A DNA stretch of 64,000 nucleotides from Salinivirga cyanobacteriivorans (GCF_001443605.1 NZ_CP013118.1:4179001-4243000); one strand, 5' to 3'. Counted from the first letter of the stretch, positions 1-14,500 are shown. The notes: generated by a model from the letters alone, not told the origin. Program-made: numbers and translations.

Positions 1-3000
1 TTTGTCCCTTCGCTGGCTTCGCTCAATCCTTCCAACCGCACCAAAATGGAATTGAAATATCGTCAAAAATTCAGAAGGGTACGGCTATAATTACCTTCCA
101 ACCGCACCAAAATGGAATTGAAATTCCGCCAGTTAGTAGGATAGTCTTATATCGGGCAACCTTCCAACCGCACCAAAATGGAATTGAAATAATTGTATCA
201 CTCTATATTGAAGGAAATGGAAAATGCTTCCAACCGCACCAAAATGGAATTGAAATTACATATCCATCATGCTTTCCCGTATCAATCCCATACTTCCAAC
301 CGCACCAAAATGGAATTGAAATCAATAAATTAGATTTTACAAATGGCCGAGTAAATACTTCCAACCGCACCAAAATGGAATTGAAATATTGAAGCTTCCC
401 CAGTTGAAGCTTCCCCAGTTGACTTCCAACCGCACCAAAATGGAATTGAAATGCCTGATGTTAGTCAACGTGAAACTGTAGGATATGCTTCCAACCGCAC
501 CAAAATGGAATTGAAATTAAGAAGCCCCACCGCCACAACAGTATAAATCAAGCCTTCCAACCGCACCAAAATGGAATTGAAATGAGAAAGTGGATGAATT
601 GATTGCGCATAAGGCAACTCTTCCAACCGCACCAAAATGGAATTGAAATTTGAAATTGAATACAATAGTAGTGAAAATGATGGTGCTTCCAACCGCACCA
701 AAATGGAATTGAAATATATAATTTTTCAGGCACTTATGATGGAAATGAGTTCTTCCAACCGCACCAAAATGGAATTGAAATTGAGCAGGATGACAAGATA
801 AAGGATTTACAGATCAACTTCCAACCGCACCAAAATGGAATTGAAATAAATATGATTGTCATTATTATACTAATCTAGGGGATACTTCCAACCGCACCAA
901 AATGGAATTGAAATACCTGAGAGCTTTGAGTCGCCCAGCTTTGTAGTATCCTTCCAACCGCACCAAAATGGAATTGAAATGTTGTTGAATTTAAAATTTA
1001 AAAATATGAAAACTACCTTCCAACCGCACCAAAATGGAATTGAAATCCGCTTTCAGGACTAACAACTGTGCCATCATCAAATTCTTCCAACCGCACCAAA
1101 ATGGAATTGAAATTACACATCATGAAAAATTTAACAAAAATTATCGATTCTTCCAACCGCACCAAAATGGAATTGAAATGGTTTACTGTACACTAAAACA
1201 CGTGAATTATGGCAACTTCCAACCGCACCAAAATGGAATTGAAATATGATGGGAATTCTGAATACTATCAACGGAGCTACGCTTCCAACCGCACCAAAAT
1301 GGAATTGAAATCCAGAATGTTGGCCGGTTTTAGGGCTTATGCAGAACCTTCCAACCGCACCAAAATGGAATTGAAATTACCTTCCAAATCCTCAGATTTG
1401 AATTCTTCATTACCTTCCAACCGCACCAAAATGGAATTGAAATATGCTAACGGACCTAATGCGGCAGTCAATCCTCCTACTTCCAACCGCACCAAAATGG
1501 AATTGAAATGAAATTAAAAGCTTTTTTAGTTTCTCGTATTCGTTCTTCCAACCGCACCAAAATGGAATTGAAATATGTCATCAATTGCCATAAATTGCAT
1601 ATCAGGATCACTTCCAACCGCACCAAAATGGAATTGAAATAATGTATTCATCGTAGGCGCTGCATAACTCATTGCCTTCCAACCGCACCAAAATGGAATT
1701 GAAATATGCAGGCACATCTTAGCGCCTTTGTACATCCATGGCTTCCAACCGCACCAAAATGGAATTGAAATTCAAAATAATGATCCATGTTTTCATGCAT
1801 CACTGCTCTTCCAACCGCACCAAAATGGAATTGAAATGAACAAGTTTTAGGCAGGCATTATTTTTTATGGCTTCTTCCAACCGCACCAAAATGGAATTGA
1901 AATATGCTAATCGAACAATTACTTCATACAATTCATAATCTTCCAACCGCACCAAAATGGAATTGAAATTAATGCTTCGCAGCAATGGAGGCTTTTTTCA
2001 TGCTGGCTTCCAACCGCACCAAAATGGAATTGAAATATGTAAGCAACTTATTGTTTACTTTAAGATATGATGCTTCCAACCGCACCAAAATGGAATTGAA
2101 ATAAAATAGTATCATCGGCCATTTCTTCCTTTCTACTACTTCCAACCGCACCAAAATGGAATTGAAATCAATTAAAAGGGCAAAAGTTAAACGATAAGTT
2201 TTCCCTTCCAACCGCACCAAAATGGAATTGAAATTACACATCATGAAAAATTTAACAAAAATTATCGATTCTTCCAACCGCACCAAAATGGAATTGAAAT
2301 ACCACCTTGGACATAACGGAATTATTAGTAACAAACTTCCAACCGCACCAAAATGGAATTGAAATCTTATAGTCCGAGGATTCTTATCGTTTACTTTTAT
2401 TCTTCCAACCGCACCAAAATGGAATTGAAATGAGCCATGAGCCAATAAGCTCAACCGTGATATTTTTCTTCCAACCGCACCAAAATGGAATTGAAATCGA
2501 ATTAATGATGATTAAAAGGAAAATTGATTAGTTCTTCCAACCGCACCAAAATGGAATTGAAATAGTTCTGTCATTGCAGCTTCGAAAATTTCGTTAAGTT
2601 CTTCCAACCGCACCAAAATGGAATTGAAATGAAATTAAAAGCTTTTTTAGTTTCTCGTATTCGTTCTTCCAACCGCACCAAAATGGAATTGAAATATGTC
2701 ATCAATTTCCATAAATTGCATATCAGGATCACTTCCAACCGCACCAAAATGGAATTGAAATTAGATAAAAAATTTAGACCTTCGGCAGCTTCTGTGGCTT
2801 CCAACCGCACCAAAATGGAATTGAAATTAGTTTATTATTACTATCTCCCCCTATACTATATTACTTCCAACCGCACCAAAATGGAATTGAAATTTACATC
2901 AGCGTTTGAGATATTAAATAAATCTTTGTCTTCCAACCGCACCAAAATGGAATTGAAATATGTTTAACGAATTTATACAATACATGGGACATTTTCTTCC

Positions 3001-3391
3001 AACCGCACCAAAATGGAATTGAAATTGAATGGTTTATTCAGTGCGTTTGGGCAGCGTTTTGCTTCCAACCGCACCAAAATGGAATTGAAATCGAAAATGG
3101 CTTGGTTGAAGGCGCTAACGAAATGCGCTTCCAACCGCACCAAAATGGAATTGAAATAAAAACAAGCTAAAACAGCCGTTAACAGATTAAATCCTTCCAA
3201 CCGCACCAAAATGGAATTGAAATACATTAAAATAATTTAAAAATTATACATTATGAGAACTTCCAACCGCACCAAAATGGAATTGAAATTAATTAGCAAG
3301 GTGCTTTCTTCGATAGCTGTTTTCCCTTCCAACCGCACCAAAATGGAATTGAAATATAGTCGTTACGTGAGTAACGGCTTTGGTGTGAGTG

Positions 3392-4445
3392 CTTCCAACC
3401 GCACCAAAATGGAATTGAAATTTAATATCGGGGTTTTCCCTGAATTTACAAGGATTACTTCCAACCGCACCAAAATGGAATTGAAATTAGGGCGCATTTT
3501 ATCTCCTGCGCTCCGTCGCAGGACTTCCAACCGCACCAAAATGGAATTGAAATTGTAGATGAAACAGAATACATTTTAAAGTTACCTGACTTCCAACCGC
3601 ACCAAAATGGAATTGAAATTGCTGCGATTAAATTCAAAACATGCTAAGAAATTATACTTCCAACCGCACCAAAATGGAATTGAAATGCGGCATTAAGCGG
3701 AGATAGAGCAAACAGAACATTCTTCCAACCGCACCAAAATGGAATTGAAATCAATGTGTTTGAGGAGTACACGGCGGCCGGGGCAATCTTCCAACCGCAC
3801 CAAAATGGAATTGAAATTAATTACCTCCTTTGTATTTCTAAATTAAATATAAACTTCCAACCGCACCAAAATGGAATTGAAATACGTGGGTATATTGACA
3901 ACAGGATATGACCATCCGCTTCCAACCGCACCAAAATGGAATTGAAATTTAATATCGGGGTTTTCCCTGAATTTACAAGGATTACTTCCAACCGCACCAA
4001 AATGGAATTGAAATTAGGGCGCATTTTATCTCCTGCGCTCCGTCGCAGGACTTCCAACCGCACCAAAATGGAATTGAAATTGTAGATGAAACAGAATACA
4101 TTTTAAAGTTACCTGACTTCCAACCGCACCAAAATGGAATTGAAATTGCTGCGATTAAATTCAAAACATGCTAAGAAATTATACTTCCAACCGCACCAAA
4201 ATGGAATTGAAATGCGGCATTAAGCGGAGATAGAGCAAACAGAACATTCTTCCAACCGCACCAAAATGGAATTGAAATCAATGTGTTTGAGGAGTACACG
4301 GCGGCCGGGGCAATCTTCCAACCGCACCAAAATGGAATTGAAATTAATTACCTCCTTTGTATTTCTAAATTAAATATAAACTTCCAACCGCACCAAAATG
4401 GAATTGAAATACGTGGGTATATTGACAACAGGATATGACCATCCG
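3392..4445 (+). repeat. Tandem duplication of an 8-unit CRISPR block
   Basis: The block 3392-3918 (eight repeat-spacer units) is followed immediately by a second copy at 3919-4445, offset 527 bp. All eight spacers recur in the same order, from the one starting TTAATATCGGGG to the one starting ACGTGGGTATATTG. No base difference was seen by eye. This is best explained by unequal recombination between repeats. Confidence 0.93.
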
Positions 4446-7400
4446 CTTCCAACCGCACCAAAATGGAATTGAAATCTACCTGTAGGAGCCTGCCCAACTA
4501 TCCGGGTATGTCCTTCCAACCGCACCAAAATGGAATTGAAATTTGTTTTCGCTTCCTTTGTTGTAGTTTCCCACGTTGCTTCCAACCGCACCAAAATGGA
4601 ATTGAAATTATTTACACGGGGCATACTTTGTAATGTCTGGTTTCCTTCCAACCGCACCAAAATGGAATTGAAATCATAGTAATATTGGGTTGTGTAAAGG
4701 CGCATCAGGCTTCCAACCGCACCAAAATGGAATTGAAATTACTATCAGGATCGCCCGTTTCTGAGCGTGCCACAACTTCCAACCGCACCAAAATGGAATT
4801 GAAATTTCTCATAACAGGTGCGGCACGCTCAGGAACTAGTACTTCCAACCGCACCAAAATGGAATTGAAATGGAAGATTAACTCCTAGAGAACTGAAAAT
4901 ATCTGTGCTTCCAACCGCACCAAAATGGAATTGAAATAGGTTCAATGAACCAAACAATGAAGCTTTACTGCTTGCTTCCAACCGCACCAAAATGGAATTG
5001 AAATATATACTACGTGCTCATTTTCTTTGAATATTTCCGGCTTCCAACCGCACCAAAATGGAATTGAAATGGAAAAAACATAAAACAATTAACAAGTAGA
5101 ATTAATCTTCCAACCGCACCAAAATGGAATTGAAATTCGAAAAAAAGGTAGAAGAACTTCCAATACATGAACCTTCCAACCGCACCAAAATGGAATTGAA
5201 ATATTTCAGTATTTATGATTTACTTTTCAATCTAGGAGGCTTCCAACCGCACCAAAATGGAATTGAAATTCGTTGAGGCCACATCTAAGCTAACGTAATC
5301 AGAATTCTTCCAACCGCACCAAAATGGAATTGAAATAAATCAAGGTAAAGGTCTTTTTCTTGCTTACATACCTTCCAACCGCACCAAAATGGAATTGAAA
5401 TAGAGTAGCGTTGCGATTAGGTTTTACGAGTAATTATGCTTCCAACCGCACCAAAATGGAATTGAAATAACTCTCATATTGACACAATTTTATCAAGAAG
5501 GCCACTTCCAACCGCACCAAAATGGAATTGAAATTCCGCCAGTTAGTAGAATAGTCTTATACCGGGCAACTTCCAACCGCACCAAAATGGAATTGAAATG
5601 CGCACACGGAATATATTCAATATTATGTTTGGTATTCTTCCAACCGCACCAAAATGGAATTGAAATATAGTACCTGATTCCATAAACCATGTAACATCAT
5701 TACTTCCAACCGCACCAAAATGGAATTGAAATTTTGAGAGCGCATCTCGTCTGGTAGCATTTTCATGAACTTCCAACCGCACCAAAATGGAATTGAAATT
5801 CATACCCAATAATATCAATCCATTCTTCCCCTTGACTTCCAACCGCACCAAAATGGAATTGAAATAAGAATGGGCGTACAAAATGAAAGGGAAATGTATA
5901 GCTTCCAACCGCACCAAAATGGAATTGAAATATACTGGACCATTCCGTACGGGTTTTGCATAATTTGCTTCCAACCGCACCAAAATGGAATTGAAATTCA
6001 TAACCACAGGCACAATTATGAATTCCTTTCCATCCTTCCAACCGCACCAAAATGGAATTGAAATTTCCTCATTTGCATGCTCTTTTTCACCTTTCCATAT
6101 CCTTCCAACCGCACCAAAATGGAATTGAAATCCTGTGGATACATTCAGAATTGAACAAAATGTAAACTTCCAACCGCACCAAAATGGAATTGAAATGCAG
6201 CCAAGACGCGGATCAATGGAACGCTTTTATTACTTCCAACCGCACCAAAATGGAATTGAAATTGGTTGATTTTCTTTTAATCCTTGCCGTTTCATTATCT
6301 TCCAACCGCACCAAAATGGAATTGAAATGCCAGCACTGAAGAACAGGATGATGTTCAAGATATACTTCCAACCGCACCAAAATGGAATTGAAATCTTCCA
6401 TTGCTTTCCAGCAAATCCCCCTGTAAAATGCTTCCAACCGCACCAAAATGGAATTGAAATGCACCAGAATGGGCTTGAACTTTACCCGCGCTGGTGCTTC
6501 CAACCGCACCAAAATGGAATTGAAATCTAGGAACATTGGTTTACCTGTCTGCGAATAGTATTCTTCCAACCGCACCAAAATGGAATTGAAATATCGTGAA
6601 ATTTAAATTGCAAAATCTTCCTCTAAACTTCCAACCGCACCAAAATGGAATTGAAATTATCCTGTCTAATATAACGTGCAAAATAATCCCTGACTTCCAA
6701 CCGCACCAAAATGGAATTGAAATTTATATGATTTGAAAAATTATGCCCTTTTTTCGTAACTTCCAACCGCACCAAAATGGAATTGAAATCTTAGAGACGC
6801 AAGAATTTAAAACGAAGATATTATGCTTCCAACCGCACCAAAATGGAATTGAAATTTTCTATTCAACTTAAAAAAGGAGATAGTATAGAGGCTTCCAACC
6901 GCACCAAAATGGAATTGAAATTTGTACCTTTTTGCAATAATGTAAGTAGAGCGGGCCCTTCCAACCGCACCAAAATGGAATTGAAATACGGTAATTTTTT
7001 CCATTTGAATTTCATTGACGGCTCTTCCAACCGCACCAAAATGGAATTGAAATGTGGATGTTTCAGGCGTGAAGATTAGAAAAGGTGAGCTTCCAACCGC
7101 ACCAAAATGGAATTGAAATATGTTAACACGGGAGAGCAAACCCGAAGTGACTTCTTCCAACCGCACCAAAATGGAATTGAAATGAGCAAAACGTGCTAAG
7201 CTCGTCAACTGTTGAATTCTTCCAACCGCACCAAAATGGAATTGAAATAATACGCTACAAACAACAAGGAGATAAAGATGCTGGCTTCCAACCGCACCAA
7301 AATGGAATTGAAATACGGAAGATTTTGAGGCACAATGGCACGCATTTAAGCTTCCAACCGCACCAAAATGGAATTGAAATTCCATTTTTTCTCCTCTTGC

Positions 7401-10128
7401 GGAGCGAAACCTTCTTGCTTCCAACCGCACCAAAATGGAATTGAAATGAAATTTACTCAGCACAGTACTGCTGATTATCGGAGCTTCCAACCGCACCAAA
7501 ATGGAATTGAAATCCACAATATACCGAGTGGTTGGGGAAACAGTTGTTAACTTCCAACCGCACCAAAATGGAATTGAAATAGTATGAGCAGTAGCGGATT
7601 AACGAACACGAATTTTACTTCCAACCGCACCAAAATGGAATTGAAATAATCAAACTTCAAGGTTATTAAGAGGGAATATCACACTTCCAACCGCACCAAA
7701 ATGGAATTGAAATACGAAGGCGAAACTGTTCTTGATAATACAATGGGTACTTCCAACCGCACCAAAATGGAATTGAAATACATAAAAGAAAACCTAAAAG
7801 AAATTCCAGAGGTTTCTTCCAACCGCACCAAAATGGAATTGAAATATCGCTGCATGTCCTCAAAATACCGTCCGTATGGTTCTTCCAACCGCACCAAAAT
7901 GGAATTGAAATCAATTATTTAATCCAGCAACCTTAATATAAACCTGTCTTCCAACCGCACCAAAATGGAATTGAAATAAGGAAACAATAAAAATATTGAA
8001 AATGATATTAATACTTCCAACCGCACCAAAATGGAATTGAAATATGCAATTGCATTAATACCATCAATTGCATTTAAAGCTTCCAACCGCACCAAAATGG
8101 AATTGAAATATGAAAGACTTTATTTTGCCCGCAGCATTGACAAGGCTTCCAACCGCACCAAAATGGAATTGAAATTACACTAAAAAAACCGGACTGTGGG
8201 GAAATTTTAACTCTTCCAACCGCACCAAAATGGAATTGAAATTGCGATGTACTTCATTATATCGCAATTCTCAATTTTCTTCCAACCGCACCAAAATGGA
8301 ATTGAAATCAGTTACTTGGTGGGAAATAGCGCGCGGGATAGTGGCTTCCAACCGCACCAAAATGGAATTGAAATTCAGACAAAGTTGCAAAAGTCTTTAT
8401 TCCAGTATCACTTCCAACCGCACCAAAATGGAATTGAAATTTATCTCTCAGGTAATAGCTATCATCTTCCGGCTCTCTTCCAACCGCACCAAAATGGAAT
8501 TGAAATTAATTAAGGTATGTGTCGGGGTCGTAGCTCACAAACCTTCCAACCGCACCAAAATGGAATTGAAATTTGGGCGGCGTTATTAATGGGATAAAAG
8601 GGATGACCCTTCCAACCGCACCAAAATGGAATTGAAATGGTATATTTTACACAGATAAAACGGAACTTTGGCACTTCCAACCGCACCAAAATGGAATTGA
8701 AATTATTATAGACCCAATTAGATATGCAGTAAGATTTTACTTCCAACCGCACCAAAATGGAATTGAAATATTTCAGGCCCTTGTGATATTTCGGTAAAGT
8801 AATCACTTCCAACCGCACCAAAATGGAATTGAAATAAATGTCGTAATAAGTCCACCTTATCCCGGTGTGTTCTTCCAACCGCACCAAAATGGAATTGAAA
8901 TAGGGCAAAAAAGGCTTAGTACCCAAAGCCCTAACTACTTCCAACCGCACCAAAATGGAATTGAAATAACTTACAGGCAAACAACACAAACATGTTTTAG
9001 TTGCTTCCAACCGCACCAAAATGGAATTGAAATATGCCAAGCAAATAAGTTTGTTTTAACTATTGTAGCCTTCCAACCGCACCAAAATGGAATTGAAATT
9101 ACTTTGTCAATACCAGATGCTGTATGATCAATTATTCTTCCAACCGCACCAAAATGGAATTGAAATTCGTACATTGTTGTACGAATATCATAAGTGGATG
9201 CGCTTCCAACCGCACCAAAATGGAATTGAAATATATAATTTGATATTGCGTATGCAAATCGAAAATTACTTCCAACCGCACCAAAATGGAATTGAAATAA
9301 TGTCTGTTAAAATTATTTCCTGTTCTGGCTTACTGCTTCCAACCGCACCAAAATGGAATTGAAATCATTAAGCGGGTTTTTTTCTTACTATATATAAAAT
9401 TCTTCCAACCGCACCAAAATGGAATTGAAATATTTTTGTTCATCATTCTTTTTCATAATTTTATATCCTTCCAACCGCACCAAAATGGAATTGAAATATA
9501 TAATCTTTTATGCTAAATGGATTATATTCTCTACTTCCAACCGCACCAAAATGGAATTGAAATAATACGCTACAAACAACAAGGAGATAAAGATGCTGGC
9601 TTCCAACCGCACCAAAATGGAATTGAAATAAAAATAATCCGGACGATTGCACTTCCGGTATTTCAACTTCCAACCGCACCAAAATGGAATTGAAATAACG
9701 CAAAACCATTTTGCAAAAATGGTAAGTAGGCTCTTCCAACCGCACCAAAATGGAATTGAAATAATATCGAAATACTCGATAAACTTGCGGTCTTCGCTCT
9801 TCCAACCGCACCAAAATGGAATTGAAATGAAATTTACTCAGCACAGTACTGCTGATTATCGGAGCTTCCAACCGCACCAAAATGGAATTGAAATTTAGAA
9901 TTAAAAAACTTTGTAAAGGCTAACCGCCTGCTTCCAACCGCACCAAAATGGAATTGAAATCAGCTAAAGCCATGTTAATATATGCCATTTTAAGCTCTTC
10001 CAACCGCACCAAAATGGAATTGAAATAATCAAACTTCAAGGTTATTAAGAGGGAATATCACACTTCCAACCGCACCAAAATGGAATTGAAATACGAAGGC
10101 GAAACTGTTCTTGATAATACAATGGGTA

Positions 10129-11513
10129 CTTCCAACCGCACCAAAATGGAATTGAAATTAACAACTATGAACTCTATGTTTCGTGGATGTACGCTTCCAA
10201 CCGCACCAAAATGGAATTGAAATTTCCTTTAACATTCAATGCATCACGCTCACCACTGGCTTCCAACCGCACCAAAATGGAATTGAAATATCAGTATTGC
10301 TAAGAAGCGATAATGAACAGGCAGCCTTCCAACCGCACCAAAATGGAATTGAAATTCGGGAATGCTTTTGCCGTAAGATTCATTGCAGATACTTCCAACC
10401 GCACCAAAATGGAATTGAAATCCTTCTGATTCCCACTCAATATTCTGAATAGGCATGCTTCCAACCGCACCAAAATGGAATTGAAATATTCTAAATGAAT
10501 GATTGACAGCAATTACTTTCTTCCTTCCAACCGCACCAAAATGGAATTGAAATACAACGTCTTACTGAATTGCGGAAGGAGGGTGCGCACTTCCAACCGC
10601 ACCAAAATGGAATTGAAATTACTTTCCAAATCCTCAGGTTTGAATTCTTCATTACCTTCCAACCGCACCAAAATGGAATTGAAATAACGAATCTATTGAT
10701 CTTTCGATTTATTCTCCGCCCCTTCCAACCGCACCAAAATGGAATTGAAATATCCTAATAAACTATTTGTTACTAGTAAATCCTTTACTTCCAACCGCAC
10801 CAAAATGGAATTGAAATTAACAACTATGAACTCTATGTTTCGTGGATGTACGCTTCCAACCGCACCAAAATGGAATTGAAATTTCCTTTAACATTCAATG
10901 CATCACGCTCACCACTGGCTTCCAACCGCACCAAAATGGAATTGAAATATCAGTATTGCTAAGAAGCGATAATGAACAGGCAGCCTTCCAACCGCACCAA
11001 AATGGAATTGAAATTCGGGAATGCTTTTGCCGTAAGATTCATTGCAGATACTTCCAACCGCACCAAAATGGAATTGAAATCCTTCTGATTCCCACTCAAT
11101 ATTCTGAATAGGCATGCTTCCAACCGCACCAAAATGGAATTGAAATATTCTAAATGAATGATTGACAGCAATTACTTTCTTCCTTCCAACCGCACCAAAA
11201 TGGAATTGAAATACAACGTCTTACTGAATTGCGGAAGGAGGGTGCGCACTTCCAACCGCACCAAAATGGAATTGAAATTACTTTCCAAATCCTCAGGTTT
11301 GAATTCTTCATTACCTTCCAACCGCACCAAAATGGAATTGAAATTTGCTCCTTAACCGTATCATCATCTACCTTGCTTATTCTTCCAACCGCACCAAAAT
11401 GGAATTGAAATAACGAATCTATTGATCTTTCGATTTATTCTCCGCCCCTTCCAACCGCACCAAAATGGAATTGAAATATCCTAATAAACTATTTGTTACT
11501 AGTAAATCCTTTA
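10129..11513 (+). repeat. Tandem duplication of a 10/11-unit CRISPR block
   Basis: Copy 1 (10129-10787) has ten units and copy 2 (10788-11513) has eleven. Spacers match in order, but copy 2 has an extra one (starting TTGCTCCTTAACC, about 11344) between the eighth and ninth shared spacers. One shared spacer (starting ATTCTAAATGAATG) occurs a third time alone near 11875. Loss of one unit from copy 1 is the simplest explanation, because normal acquisition does not insert spacers internally. Confidence 0.92.
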
Positions 11514-14500
11514 CTTCCAACCGCACCAAAATGGAATTGAAATTTCTTTGATCAAATCACTTTGATAAATTTGTTTTTCACTTCCAACCGCACCAAAATG
11601 GAATTGAAATATGATCCGACTTTTCCAACCTTCAGAAAAAATCATTCTTCCAACCGCACCAAAATGGAATTGAAATATAAAATTACTATGCCAAATGCAC
11701 AAGTCCAGTAATCTTCCAACCGCACCAAAATGGAATTGAAATTAACAGAATTAATTGCGGTTGGTATTGTTGCACATACTTCCAACCGCACCAAAATGGA
11801 ATTGAAATTATTTTCGCCCTGCCTGCGTTTATTTCGATAGTTTCCTTCCAACCGCACCAAAATGGAATTGAAATATTCTAAATGAATGATTGACAGCAAT
11901 TACTTTCTTCCTTCCAACCGCACCAAAATGGAATTGAAATTCGAAATAAGGCGGGTCAACTACTGCTAAGTCAAAACTTCCAACCGCACCAAAATGGAAT
12001 TGAAATCTGATTAAAGCCTATTCCCTGGGCATTCATAACATACTTCCAACCGCACCAAAATGGAATTGAAATCACGTTTAGACGTGATGCAAAACAACCC
12101 TCAAAATCTTCCAACCGCACCAAAATGGAATTGAAATATACGTTTAAAGCCTTCGTATGTGACAACTGTAATGCTTCCAACCGCACCAAAATGGAATTGA
12201 AATATGATATTACCAAAATTTATTGTTATTGCAATTCTTCTTCCAACCGCACCAAAATGGAATTGAAATATCCTTGTCGCCCTCAGTGAATTTAGTTGCC
12301 TTATGCTTCCAACCGCACCAAAATGGAATTGAAATCTTCTTTTTATATAAAGGGTAATAGTAATATAGTACTTCCAACCGCACCAAAATGGAATTGAAAT
12401 ATTATAAACAAAACGAGCATACCCAATCATTTGGGTTCTTCCAACCGCACCAAAATGGAATTGAAATAAACAATTGCTGAATCACTAGGAGATATAAAAA
12501 TTGCTTCCAACCGCACCAAAATGGAATTGAAATTATATAGTGTAGAATTTTGCGGGCAATTGTTTTATTCTTCCAACCGCACCAAAATGGAATTGAAATA
12601 TTAGTGTCTAATTACGATATAATTGCATTAGAGGACTTCCAACCGCACCAAAATGGAATTGAAATACTGGAAGCGGCAAAACGGTTATTTTCAGTTACAT
12701 TCTTCCAACCGCACCAAAATGGAATTGAAATGACCAAAGGGATGCAACAACAATTTCATTTAATGCACTTCCAACCGCACCAAAATGGAATTGAAATGAT
12801 CTAATGTTAAATTCATTGAGTGCGTCAAATCGGCTTCCAACCGCACCAAAATGGAATTGAAATATCGGATTAATTTTTCATCTGTCATGACCCTTTGGTC
12901 TTCCAACCGCACCAAAATGGAATTGAAATGTACTTCGGTACTGATGGGTGGGAACCCAACGTTGACTTCCAACCGCACCAAAATGGAATTGAAATACCTT
13001 ACCCACTTATTGAAATTGATGTGATTAAAAACTTCCAACCGCACCAAAATGGAATTGAAATAACTTGAAACACGGAACCTGAAACCTGAAACATGGACTT
13101 CCAACCGCACCAAAATGGAATTGAAATCAAGAATTTATTCCTTTTACTTTTAAATAAGCCATCTTCCAACCGCACCAAAATGGAATTGAAATCCACATTA
13201 GATTTAGCTGCCGCGGGTAATATGAAGTCTTCCAACCGCACCAAAATGGAATTGAAATTAGTGAGCTGTTTCAAATTGCGGATAGTTTTAATAACTTCCA
13301 ACCGCACCAAAATGGAATTGAAATTTGGATGTGAGTGTAGGGGTGTTCACGGATGAGGAACTTCCAACCGCACCAAAATGGAATTGAAATGCTCTCGATG
13401 GATGGAAAGGTACGTGGGCAGAATGACTTCCAACCGCACCAAAATGGAATTGAAATTTTGAGAGCGCATCTCATCTGGTAGCATTTTCATGACTTCCAAC
13501 CGCACCAAAATGGAATTGAAATAGAGGTGTTACACCTTTGGATACTTCTGTAAGAAAACTTCCAACCGCACCAAAATGGAATTGAAATCTCACAAATAAA
13601 TTGCGGCGGGTTGAATGTTGATAGCTTCCAACCGCACCAAAATGGAATTGAAATATACATGTAAGTCAAACTAGAAGGCAAGTCGGCAACCTTCCAACCG
13701 CACCAAAATGGAATTGAAATAAAAATATGATAAAATTAAGACCTTACCAAGAAAGACTTCCAACCGCACCAAAATGGAATTGAAATTTCTTTACTTTTCT
13801 TCAATGCATAATCAGCAGCGGCCTTCCAACCGCACCAAAATGGAATTGAAATAATTTTAGATGAATTGCAACTTTTCCCCCCCCCGTCGCTTCCAACCGC
13901 ACCAAAATGGAATTGAAATGCTCAGAGGTATTCGGGGGGTTAAAAGAAAACTTACTTCCAACCGCACCAAAATGGAATTGAAATCTTCCTATAGTGCATG
14001 CGGATTATGAGATTAATATGACTTCCAACCGCACCAAAATGGAATTGAAATGTCGTATCAATTGATACAGCATTTTGCCCGTAAAAGCTTCCAACCGCAC
14101 CAAAATGGAATTGAAATGTCATCAGGCATGGTGAAAAATTGATTGGTTTTAATACTTCCAACCGCACCAAAATGGAATTGAAATCAATTTACTAAGACGT
14201 GCTTGGCTCTTAACCATACGCTTCCAACCGCACCAAAATGGAATTGAAATATTATCAAATTCGTAGAAAGTGTATGCGTTCAAACCCTTCCAACCGCACC
14301 AAAATGGAATTGAAATCCACCAAAGTCATTCCTAAAAATGAAAATACGTTCACTTCCAACCGCACCAAAATGGAATTGAAATTCTTTAGAAACAAACTGT
14401 ATATTGAATTCAGGGCGCTTCCAACCGCACCAAAATGGAATTGAAATCTTGTTGGTGCCATGTTCCTTTATACCAGCTTACTTCTTCCAACCGCACCAAA

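Noticed and set aside
1..28. The left edge (TTTGTCCCTTCGCTGGCTTC...) as a CRISPR leader or as a relative of the 59-bp insert
   Set aside because: Only 28 bases are visible and its length fits a partial spacer. Similarity to the insert is limited to short CGAAGGG-type motifs.
13062..13097. A spacer containing TGAAACCTGAAAC, also found in every 397-bp tandem unit, as a self-targeting spacer
   Set aside because: The shared stretch is only 13 bp of a simple, repetitive motif. The rest of the spacer does not match.
13855..13890. A spacer with a long C run compared with the C/G tract in the damaged gene near 60525
   Set aside because: Only the homopolymer matches; flanking bases differ.
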